Origin: Candidatus Bathyarchaeota archaeon
GTDB lineage: Archaea > Thermoproteota > Bathyarchaeia > RBG-16-48-13 > GCA-020355125
DNA: 11,375 nt
Direction of reading: 5' to 3'
NCBI GenBank assembly: GCA_026014905.1
Contig: JAOZHK010000272.1
Span: 1-11,375 of the forward strand
A program made the translations under genes and the position numbers. Positions 5,416 through 11,138 of this stretch are shown piece after piece. Numbering within the stretch: the stretch's first letter is position 1; every line of letters starts with the position of its first letter. Under the pieces are notes generated by a model. It worked only from the letters and a program-made list of their open reading frames with translations. It did not search any database and was not told the origin of the DNA.

Positions 5416-6087
5416 ATGGCACTCAACGAACTTCTTGGCGAACTAGAGATCAGCATTGATCAACGACTGCAGCAACTATCATATCCTCAACTACTCTCAA
5501 TTGTGGAGGCCCTCACTAAACGCATGCGAATCCGAGACTTAGCACAATTAGTAGCGGATCAGCACCACTTTACCCTCAGGAGTCTGTTTCGAACCGTAGA
5601 GAGACTGGAAGATGGGGCACTCCTACTCCAAATCCTTAATGAACCATTCAAAGAACAAGAACTTCACCACACCATCGAACACTGGTTACAAGATCAAGAA
5701 CTCCAAGTCCACGTGATACAAACCATAGAGCCCAACACCTGCATGCTTGGATGGAAAGAAATCGGATATGGAGGTCGAAGCTTCACCCGAATGTGGCAAA
5801 GCAAAGAGTTATGGGCAATAGAAGCCAATCTAAAAAGAAGCCAGAACGCCGTCGAACGCGCATTTTCACAGGCTATAGATCTGACCCGTAGTGCACAGTA
5901 TTGTTACGTAACCATTTCCCCCTATCTGTGGTTCAAATATTCTGAGATAATCCGAAAGAAAATGGACAATAGCCAGAATATTGGAGTCTTATTAACAGAT
6001 CGATCCAGAGTTAAAGTCCTAGCCGTGGCCCAGCGAAATGATGTCGATAAGAATCACTATAATAAACTGAAATCAGTCCTCGAATAA
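5416..6087 (+). CDS. Uncharacterised protein, possible degenerate PD-(D/E)XK nuclease-fold domain
   Basis: A 223-residue soluble protein that I do not recognise by name. Residues 1-95 are predicted all-helical and may include a helix-turn-helix (about 38-62). The C-terminal half (about 98-215) has the order of elements seen in restriction-endonuclease-like domains: a G-Y-G-G-R turn (117-121), a strand ending in W-A-I-E-A-N-L-K (133-140), a helix with S-Q-A (151-153), a Y-C-Y-V-T-I strand (162-167), and N-I-G-V-L-L-T (188-194). In active members the turn is followed by a catalytic Asp and the strand carries E-x-K. Here the Asp position is Phe/Thr (F123, T124) and the triplet is E-A-N, with Lys shifted to 140. 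If the fold is right, it is probably catalytically inactive or altered. It is likely leaderless from its own promoter. Fold assignment is inference. Confidence 0.55.
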   Translation: MALNELLGELEISIDQRLQQLSYPQLLSIVEALTKRMRIRDLAQLVADQHHFTLRSLFRTVERLEDGALLLQILNEPFKEQELHHTIEHWLQDQELQVHVIQTIEPNTCMLGWKEIGYGGRSFTRMWQSKELWAIEANLKRSQNAVERAFSQAIDLTRSAQYCYVTISPYLWFKYSEIIRKKMDNSQNIGVLLTDRSRVKVLAVAQRNDVDKNHYNKLKSVLE

Positions 6088-6103
6088 GACTCACTCACAA
6101 CCA

Positions 6104-6136
6104 CTCATATGTAATTTGGTATACGCGCGCGTACCT
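6104..6136 (+). promoter_or_regulatory. Promoter of the 61-aa gene with a CG palindrome at the initiation site
   Basis: A TATA-like tcatatgtaatt (6105-6116) is centred about 27 bases before the ATG at 6137, predicting leaderless transcription. Between the box and the start codon lies a perfect 12-bp palindrome, TACGCGCGCGTA (6122-6133), the second of three CG tracts. A G/C-only melt-resistant tract at the initiation site is unusual for a promoter. Confidence 0.4.
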
Positions 6137-6322
6137 ATGAAACAATGCTTGTTATCACACCAAGATGTGATGCCCTTTCAAATCATCTTTTTAACGGATA
6201 CGCACGAAAAAGTTGATGTTGTGGAATCATCGTCAATTGATTTTGAGGAGATCATCGCATGTGTAAAACTTGGTGGATCCGTCTTCATCACAGGAAACCA
6301 TGAGATCGCAGTCCATCTATGA
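6137..6322 (+). CDS. Small uncharacterised 61-aa protein
   Basis: A short acidic protein with no recognised domain. It has a central beta-like segment (F-Q-I-I-F-L-T-D) followed by S-I-D-F-E-E-I-I-A-C-V-K-L-G-G-S-V-F-I-T, a helix-turn-strand of the kind common in tiny archaeal proteins. The ATG at 6137 is chosen because a TATA-like box lies about 27 bases upstream; a TTG at 6116 is in frame but would sit on top of that box. It is followed by a separate TATA-like box for the hydrolase gene. Coding status rests on frame length, promoter spacing and a protein-like composition. Confidence 0.45.
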   Translation: MKQCLLSHQDVMPFQIIFLTDTHEKVDVVESSSIDFEEIIACVKLGGSVFITGNHEIAVHL

Positions 6323-6330
6323 GCAGCTAA

Positions 6331-6376
6331 ACAGTTAATAATAAGGGATAGGATTCATCATGAACAGGGAATCCAC
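6331..6376 (+). promoter_or_regulatory. Promoter and RBS of the MBL-fold hydrolase gene
   Basis: A TATA-like gttaataata (6334-6343) would start transcription near 6364. AGGGA (6366-6370), six bases before the ATG at 6377, is a usable Shine-Dalgarno sequence that supports this start. A nearby ATG at 6360 stops after six codons. Confidence 0.45.
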
Positions 6377-7192
6377 ATGAATGATTCATTTAAATTAATT
6401 CTCCTTGGAACAGGGGGTCCTCGACTCACACCGATGCCCCCACGTGGTGGACCCAGTCAGTTAATCATCGCCGGAGAGGATACTATTTTGATCGATTGTG
6501 GACCAGGCGCCACCTTGAACATGGTGCGGGCAGGCATTAAACCCTCAGCTGCGCATTATCTCTTCTTTACCCACATCCACCATTATGACCATAACGCGGA
6601 TTACATCCCCTTCATCTTTGAAAACTGGATCTGGGCTTACGAAGATGATGCATATCAACCTCTCAACGTTTATGGTCCTCAAGGTACACGGGCATTCCAT
6701 GACCGCTGTATCAACCACGCGTACGCTGAAGAAATACAGCTACGGAAAAGTTATGGCGAACGCGATCCGCGGTTCGGGGAAAACTATCTCCCACCCGTCG
6801 TCAATATCACCGAGCTAGAAGGCGGTCCCGTTTGTCACAGCAAGGACTGGAATGCGACGTCCACTAAAGTCCCTCATGGACCCCAAGCGTTAGCCTATCG
6901 AGTCGATAGGAACGGAAAGTCAATCGTAGTGAGTGGCGATCTTTCGGAGCTCGCGACATTAACGACATTCGCTCATCAAGCTGATATCTTTGTGATTGAT
7001 GCAATGCATCCCTCTGCAGAAGATATTGGAAAAACCGCGGAAGCAGCTCAAGTCAAAACCCTCGTTTTATCGCACATTATTTATGGGTGGTTTAATCGGA
7101 AGCTGAATCTCCAAGTAAAAAAGCAGGAAATTCAGACCTGGTATTCCGGCGAGGTCATCGAAGCGCGCGATTTGATGACCTTTCATCTTTAA
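6377..7192 (+). CDS. Metallo-beta-lactamase-fold hydrolase, RNase Z-like, with altered metal motif
   Basis: A 271-residue hydrolase of the metallo-beta-lactamase fold, closest in layout to RNase Z-like proteins. Expected elements are visible: the N-terminal strand with L-G-T-G-G-P (10-15); I-D-C-G-P-G (39-44); the metal motif at 65-72; P-H-G-P (166-169), supplying a His ligand; S-G-D (186-188), with the bridging Asp; and L-S-H (231-233), the last His. The metal motif reads T-H-I-H-H-Y-D-H instead of T-H-x-H-x-D-H: there is one extra residue, so either the first two His are displaced or the first ligand becomes Ile67. The other ligands are intact, so the protein may still bind metal. The substrate is unknown; tRNA 3' processing is not established. 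The next gene starts 45 bases downstream on the same strand. Confidence 0.8.
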   Translation: MNDSFKLILLGTGGPRLTPMPPRGGPSQLIIAGEDTILIDCGPGATLNMVRAGIKPSAAHYLFFTHIHHYDHNADYIPFIFENWIWAYEDDAYQPLNVYGPQGTRAFHDRCINHAYAEEIQLRKSYGERDPRFGENYLPPVVNITELEGGPVCHSKDWNATSTKVPHGPQALAYRVDRNGKSIVVSGDLSELATLTTFAHQADIFVIDAMHPSAEDIGKTAEAAQVKTLVLSHIIYGWFNRKLNLQVKKQEIQTWYSGEVIEARDLMTFHL

Positions 7193-7237
7193 CGACCACA
7201 CGCAGGAACCACAAGACAGGTTTTCGATGGGCTCGAA

Positions 7238-8464
7238 TTGATTGAAATCACTCTCCCTGACGCGCAGCAGTTCATCCTCAAGAAACAAGGAATACTCACT
7301 ACGAGCCCCGCACAATCAGTCCTCGAGGTCGCGAACCGTATCCATAACATCCAGATCGACACGATTTCTGTTGTTGCGCGGTCCCATGATCTCACCGTCT
7401 TCACCCGTTTTCCCGAGTATCAGGAGAAAGAAATCTGGGAACTACAACAACGAAAGCAATTGTTTGAAGCCGTCTCCCATGCTCTCTGTTTACTACCGAT
7501 AAATGCATACCCGTTCTATCATTGGCTTATGTTGATCTATCGCCAGAGTCCGAAAAGCCCGTACTGGGCGCAGTGGATTCAAGATAACCACACCGTCATC
7601 GATCAGGTCTATAACGCGATTAAGCAACAGGGAGCGTTATCCAGTAAAGATTTTAAAGTCCCCTCCGAACGGAGATCGAAGGGTTGGTGGGCATGGAAAA
7701 GCGAAAAACGGGCACTTGAATACCTCTTCCGCATCGGGAAGCTTTTAATCCAGTATCGCAAGGGGTTTCAGAAATTCTATGATTTACCTGAACGCGTTCT
7801 CCCTCCAGGCATCGACCATGAACCCATGTCAATCGACGACATTCCCGATTATCTCTGTGACCAAATATTTGCCTCCTTTGGCATCGGGAATCACCAAGAA
7901 ATGCGCTGCTACTTGAACAGCCGGGCAACACGTCATCTATGGAACAACAAACCAGAACGCATAACTAGCTTCTTAGACGAACAAGTGAAAGAGGATAAGT
8001 TAGCCCATGTCAAGATAGACGCGATAAAGGACCCCCAGTATATTCGAACCCAAGATATCGATCTCCTCATGAACAATGACCCCTCAACGAAACAGATGCA
8101 CTTCATCAATCCATTTGATAACATCATCCGCGAACGTGTACTCCTCACGAAATATTGGCAATTCCATTACACGCTTGAAGCGTATACTCCACCAGCGAAG
8201 CGGAAATATGGCTACTATCTCATGCCAATCCTTGATGGCCACCAATTTATTGGAAGACTAGAGCCGAAAGTTCATCGTAAAGAGCAGATATTGGAAATCA
8301 AATCGATATTTTTTGAGGCCGAGTATACGCCAACTCGCCAAGCGTTAGAGCGATTGCAGCGTAGCCTTTACACATTTGCTGAATTCCACCAGTGTGAGCA
8401 AATTCGAATTGGAAAAGTATCGCCCTCTACCTACCAAACTCAGATTGACACGCTTTTTCACTAA
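7238..8464 (+). CDS. Winged-helix DNA glycosylase, YcaQ/AlkX family (HTH_42)
   Basis: A 408-residue member of the AlkZ/AlkX (YcaQ) family, enzymes that excise bulky alkylated bases and unhook interstrand crosslinks in DNA. The diagnostic catalytic triplet is present near the N-terminus: I-Q-I-D (38-41), i.e. the Q-x-D form seen in E. coli YcaQ rather than the Q-x-Q of Streptomyces AlkZ. It sits in the usual frame (N-R-I-H-N-I-Q-I-D-T-I-S-V-V-A-R). Family landmarks follow: L-F-E-A-V-S-H-A (75-82), W-W-A-W-K-S-E-K-R-A-L-E-Y-L-F (149-163) and, in the last third, N-P-F-D-N-I-I-R-E-R (290-299). Length is normal. The start is a TTG, since the nearby ATG at 7227 is out of frame and closes after four codons. 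Its position 45 bases after the hydrolase gene suggests co-transcription. Activity on crosslinks is inferred from the motif. Confidence 0.84.
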   Translation: MIEITLPDAQQFILKKQGILTTSPAQSVLEVANRIHNIQIDTISVVARSHDLTVFTRFPEYQEKEIWELQQRKQLFEAVSHALCLLPINAYPFYHWLMLIYRQSPKSPYWAQWIQDNHTVIDQVYNAIKQQGALSSKDFKVPSERRSKGWWAWKSEKRALEYLFRIGKLLIQYRKGFQKFYDLPERVLPPGIDHEPMSIDDIPDYLCDQIFASFGIGNHQEMRCYLNSRATRHLWNNKPERITSFLDEQVKEDKLAHVKIDAIKDPQYIRTQDIDLLMNNDPSTKQMHFINPFDNIIRERVLLTKYWQFHYTLEAYTPPAKRKYGYYLMPILDGHQFIGRLEPKVHRKEQILEIKSIFFEAEYTPTRQALERLQRSLYTFAEFHQCEQIRIGKVSPSTYQTQIDTLFH

Positions 8465-8544
8465 TACACTTATTGATAAGGCGCGTGTTGATCAAGTTGC
8501 GTCCAGGATCGTCCACAGCGATCGACTCGGCGTAAGACACACAC

Positions 8545-8676
8545 ATGAATACAGTAATCATAGGAGACTCGGGCGTTTTTTTGCTCACAATACCGGAAAT
8601 AATCGGGACTATCGACAAGCATAACACCAGGACTATACGAATTACCCGAAATAAAGCCTGTGAAGAAGATGTCTAG
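8545..8676 (+). CDS. Possible 43-aa small protein
   Basis: An ATG at 8545 opens a 43-codon frame to a TAG at 8674-8676 in the gap between two convergent genes. The product starts M-N-T-V-I-I-G-D-S-G-V-F-L-L-T-I-P-E-I-I, a plausible strand-turn-helix. There is no clear TATA-like box or Shine-Dalgarno sequence and no recognised family. The T7 run at 8576-8582 lies inside it, which argues against expression. Tentative. Confidence 0.2.
   Translation: MNTVIIGDSGVFLLTIPEIIGTIDKHNTRTIRITRNKACEEDV
8576..8582 (+). terminator. T7 run downstream of the glycosylase gene
   Basis: Seven consecutive T, 112 bases after the stop codon of the glycosylase gene, form the clearest archaeal-type oligo-T termination signal on the plus strand in this gap. 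Confidence 0.35.
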
Positions 8677-8690
8677 AAGGCTGTCTATAC

Positions 8691-8739
8691 ATTTCCTGAG
8701 CTGAGGGAAATATCTACGACTGAGCGCGCTGGCTCAGTC
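8691..8739 (-). terminator. Two adjacent inverted repeats at the 3' side of the enolase-superfamily gene
   Basis: GACTGAGC (8718-8725), loop gcgctg, GCTCAGTC (8732-8739) is a perfect 8-bp hairpin centred about 30 bases after the minus-strand stop. Next to it, ATTTCC (8691-8696) and GGAAAT (8706-8711) form a second stem. Together they look like a strong 3'-end structure. No T-run directly follows on the minus strand, so termination is not certain; mRNA stabilisation or a protein site are alternatives. The rest of the gap from 8465 shows no other clear element apart from the T7 run and the tentative 43-codon frame. Confidence 0.45.
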
Positions 8740-8758
8740 ATGCAGCGGGTTCTATTGT

Positions 8759-9871
8759 CTAATATAACCCCCGTCCACGTTCCAGCCAACTTGGTGACGC
8801 TGTGAAAATATCATCGACCGGGATCTCTGGTGCTTCTCGGAACTGATAAGGATGCTTCTGACATTCGTCTTCATTAATCTCCATCCCTAAGCCAGGTTCT
8901 GTAGGAATCGCAATATAGCCATCAATATCCGGGATGACGCCAGATACCACTTCGTTGCGGAACGCTACATCAGCATTGGGGGCGTGCGAATCAAAGCAGC
9001 GGTGTTCAAGATAGATTAAGTTGGGGATATGAGCACAGATCTGGAGATTCGCAGCTTCAGCTAGAGGACCCGCGGACCCATCGTGAGGCGCCACCTTCAC
9101 GTAGTGCGCTTCTGCGAGGCGACAGGTTTTCAGCTGCTCGGTAATACCACCGATTCGCGTGATTTCGGGCTGAAAGATATCGATAATCTGGCGACTCATT
9201 AACTCGGTTAAACACCATTTATTGAAGAAGCGTTCCCCAGTTGCTAAAGGAATATCGATGTGTGCAGCAACCTTTGCCATCGCCTCGATGTTTTCAGGAG
9301 GCACGGGCTCCTCTAAATAGGCAGGTTCATAGCGTTCCGTTTGTCGCGCAAGCCGAATCGCAGCACTGGGAGTGAAATCTCCATGGGCATGTAAGCCAAT
9401 ATCAACCTCGTAGCCAACAGCATCACGAATATTTTTAATGGCATTGAGACTCGCAGGGCATTTAAAAGCGGTATATCCATGTTCGATTAACCATTGAGCT
9501 GCCTCCACCGTTCGGGCATGTCCATAAACACGTATTCTATTTCGGACTTTTCCTCCGAACAGTTCATAGATAGGAACCCCTAAGTCTTTGCCTTTAATAT
9601 CCCAGAGCGCTGAATCGATGCCACTGATGGCCCCACCGCCGACAGAACCAGTGACACCGTGGCCCCAGAAGTGGCGATACATCTTATACCAGAGTCGTTC
9701 AATGTCTAATGGGTTTTCACCAATAAGAGTCTGTTTGAGGACATTGATCGCCGTTGCGGAGACATAGGGCCAGCCTCCACCTTCTCCAACCCCGTAGAGA
9801 CCTTCATCAGTTTGTACTTTCACAAATTGCCAGCGTCCCACAAGGAACACATTAATCTCCGTGATTTTCAT
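8759..9871 (-). CDS. Enolase-superfamily protein, galactonate/mannonate dehydratase-like (MR/MLE family)
   Basis: A 370-residue protein with the mandelate racemase/muconate lactonizing enzyme architecture: N-terminal capping domain (about 1-110), then a beta/alpha barrel. It most resembles acid-sugar dehydratases (galactonate, gluconate, mannonate). Visible barrel positions: K137; H161-A-H163-G; Y-L-E-E-P with the metal ligand E187; A-T-G-E with E213; D231-x2-Q234; A-P-H263; and E289. The usual first metal ligand, in D-x-H at the end of the third strand, is replaced by His161, giving H-A-H; H163 matches the catalytic His of galactonate dehydratase. The segment between K137 and H161 is about 24 residues, shorter than I recall for the family (about 40), suggesting a deletion. 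Substrate unknown. It is divergent from the acetyltransferase gene. Confidence 0.77.
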   Translation of the reverse strand: MKITEINVFLVGRWQFVKVQTDEGLYGVGEGGGWPYVSATAINVLKQTLIGENPLDIERLWYKMYRHFWGHGVTGSVGGGAISGIDSALWDIKGKDLGVPIYELFGGKVRNRIRVYGHARTVEAAQWLIEHGYTAFKCPASLNAIKNIRDAVGYEVDIGLHAHGDFTPSAAIRLARQTERYEPAYLEEPVPPENIEAMAKVAAHIDIPLATGERFFNKWCLTELMSRQIIDIFQPEITRIGGITEQLKTCRLAEAHYVKVAPHDGSAGPLAEAANLQICAHIPNLIYLEHRCFDSHAPNADVAFRNEVVSGVIPDIDGYIAIPTEPGLGMEINEDECQKHPYQFREAPEIPVDDIFTASPSWLERGRGLY

Positions 9872-9885
9872 ATACCATCAACAGG

Positions 9886-9942
9886 TAATTATGAGACAGC
9901 TCCCTAATACTTCATTCGGATGAATCTCTTCGCAGTGATATC
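9886..9942. promoter_or_regulatory. Divergent promoter region with a central inverted repeat
   Basis: The 71-base gap between two divergent genes contains A/T-rich taattatga (9886-9894) and ctaatact (9904-9911), the likely TATA-like boxes, although neither spacing is ideal. TTCAT-tcgg-ATGAA (9911-9924) is a near-palindrome that overlaps the edge of the box for the plus-strand gene. The palindrome TGATATCA (9936-9943) overlaps the ATG at 9943. These are candidate operator positions, assigned by symmetry only. Confidence 0.3.
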
Positions 9943-10425
9943 ATGGTAACAGTACGCCTGATTACGGAGAACGATCGTAAATGGATGAGTAGCATCTGGT
10001 TGCAATGGTGGTCAGCCCCCTTCGTCGTCAGTAAAGCAGGAAAGATCCATCATATCGATGATATGGTCGGGTTTATTGCAGAGGAACAGGGTACGCCAAT
10101 AGGTTTAATAACCTATACGATTCTCGACACTGAATGTGAAATCACCAGTTTGATCAGTCTCATCGAAGGCAGAGGCATCGGCACTAAGCTCTTGCGTACA
10201 CTTGAAGATCGAGCACGTGCACAACACTGCCGTCGAATCTGGGTCATTACTACGAATGATAACTTGCAGGCTCTTGGCTGGTATCAGAAACGAGGGTACC
10301 GACTTGTCGCAATATATCGTGACGCGATGAACCACGTACGACAAGTGAAGCCCGAGCTGGCGGTATTGGGAATCGATAAGATTCCTCTACGAGACATGAT
10401 TGAATTAGAGAAAATTCTGGATTAA
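9943..10425 (+). CDS. GNAT-family N-acetyltransferase
   Basis: A 160-residue member of the GNAT superfamily, which transfers acetyl from acetyl-CoA to an amine. The acetyl-CoA pyrophosphate loop is clear: G-R-G-I-G-T-K-L-L (76-84), matching R-x-x-G-x-G/A, preceded by the expected beta strand (E-I-T-S-L-I-S-L). Motif B follows as N-D-N-L-Q-A-L-G-W-Y-Q-K-R-G-Y-R-L (105-121). The N-terminal part (R-L-I-T-E-N-D-R-K-W-M) is the usual first strand and helix. Length is normal. The acceptor cannot be told; the aromatic-rich segment (W14 to W23) may line the acceptor pocket. It is divergent from the enolase-superfamily gene. No Shine-Dalgarno sequence precedes the ATG, and the alternative upstream space is too short for another start. 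Confidence 0.85.
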   Translation: MVTVRLITENDRKWMSSIWLQWWSAPFVVSKAGKIHHIDDMVGFIAEEQGTPIGLITYTILDTECEITSLISLIEGRGIGTKLLRTLEDRARAQHCRRIWVITTNDNLQALGWYQKRGYRLVAIYRDAMNHVRQVKPELAVLGIDKIPLRDMIELEKILD

Positions 10426-10443
10426 CAAACGTGCCTATACTGA

Positions 10444-10484
10444 CCGACATTTAAAAACCGGACAAAAACGGACAAAACCAGACA
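10444..10484. repeat. Phased GACA repeats, 10-bp period
   Basis: The tetramer GACA occurs at 10445, 10461, 10471 and 10481. The last three are exactly 10 bases apart, within CGGACAAAAA CGGACAAAAC CAGACA. The array lies between the acetyltransferase stop and the TATA-like box of the DUF2284 gene (gtaataaaag, 10516-10525), about 32 bases upstream of it. One helical turn of spacing would place each copy on the same DNA face, as in an activator or repressor array. It could also be simple low-complexity sequence. Confidence 0.4.
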
Positions 10485-10509
10485 TTCTCAACGTGACTTA
10501 TGTACCTGT

Positions 10510-10570
10510 GATCCAGTAATAAAAGCGAAAACAATTAGACGGACGCCACCGTATCACTAGCCGACTCTTA
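10510..10570 (+). promoter_or_regulatory. Promoter of the DUF2284 gene
   Basis: A TATA-like gtaataaaag (10516-10525) predicts transcription starting near 10546 and a leader of about 25 bases before the ATG at 10571. No Shine-Dalgarno sequence is obvious. Confidence 0.4.
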
Positions 10571-11083
10571 ATGAAGACTTCTAAAAATCTCGAGACAGTT
10601 CGTGATCTCGTTATTAACCTCGGCGCTACCGATGCTAAAGTGATTAACACCAATAAGGTCGTTGTGAATCACTGGGTGCGTTGGAAATGTCGCTTTGGCT
10701 GTCCGAGCTACAACACGTCACTCATGTGTCCACCCTATTCACCGACCCCTGATGAAACCCGCGCCCTCCTTCAGGAATATGAGTATGCCATTCTCTTCAG
10801 TTTCAAGTCATCAACATCGAGAAATATCGCTGCAGACATCGATCGCCAAGTGTTTCTCATGGGCTATCATGCAGCCTTTGCGTTAACCTTTGGCTCGTGC
10901 CACTTCTGTGATACATGCAACCTGGAGGCGGGCTATTGTCGCCACCCTCAACAAACCCGACCTTCCATGGAAAGCTGTGGAATCAATGTCTTCGCGACAG
11001 CTGCAAATGCAGGGTACTCACTCACAGTTAAAACATCACGTGACCAGGAGTATACCCGGTTTGGATTACTATTAGTTACGTAG
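10571..11083 (+). CDS. DUF2284 Cys-rich putative metal/Fe-S protein
   Basis: A 170-residue protein of the DUF2284 family (predicted metal-binding), common in methanogens and other anaerobes and often next to corrinoid or redox genes. Eight cysteines fall in two clusters: C40-x3-C44-x8-C53 (W-K-C-R-F-G-C-P then M-C-P-P-Y-S-P-T-P) and C110-x2-C113-x2-C116-x6-C123, with a final C136. The second cluster resembles a ferredoxin-type Fe-S motif. The family's function is unknown. The core C-P-P-Y-S-P-T-P is the strongest identifier. The gene stands alone, with a phased repeat array upstream. Its presence hints at an anaerobic or microaerobic lifestyle; that is inference. Confidence 0.82.
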   Translation: MKTSKNLETVRDLVINLGATDAKVINTNKVVVNHWVRWKCRFGCPSYNTSLMCPPYSPTPDETRALLQEYEYAILFSFKSSTSRNIAADIDRQVFLMGYHAAFALTFGSCHFCDTCNLEAGYCRHPQQTRPSMESCGINVFATAANAGYSLTVKTSRDQEYTRFGLLLVT

Positions 11084-11100
11084 ATAGAGTAGACAGCGGT

Positions 11101-11109
11101 GCGCGCGCG
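11101..11109. repeat. Alternating CG tract between convergent genes
   Basis: GCGCGCGCG (11101-11109), framed by GGT before (11098-11100) and TTACC after (11110-11114), lies in the 55-base gap between two convergent genes. It resembles the tract at 6122-6133 (GGTA before, TACC after) and the one at 3467-3480. Confidence 0.45.
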
Positions 11110-11138
11110 TTACCCTCGTGGAGCTTATCTCAGCCTTA

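Noticed and set aside
6585..6818. Plus-strand frame inside the MBL-fold hydrolase gene
   Set aside because: Ser/Thr/Met-rich shadow frame without any domain.
7189..7404. Minus-strand frame across the hydrolase-glycosylase junction
   Set aside because: No promoter or domain; it overlaps two supported genes.
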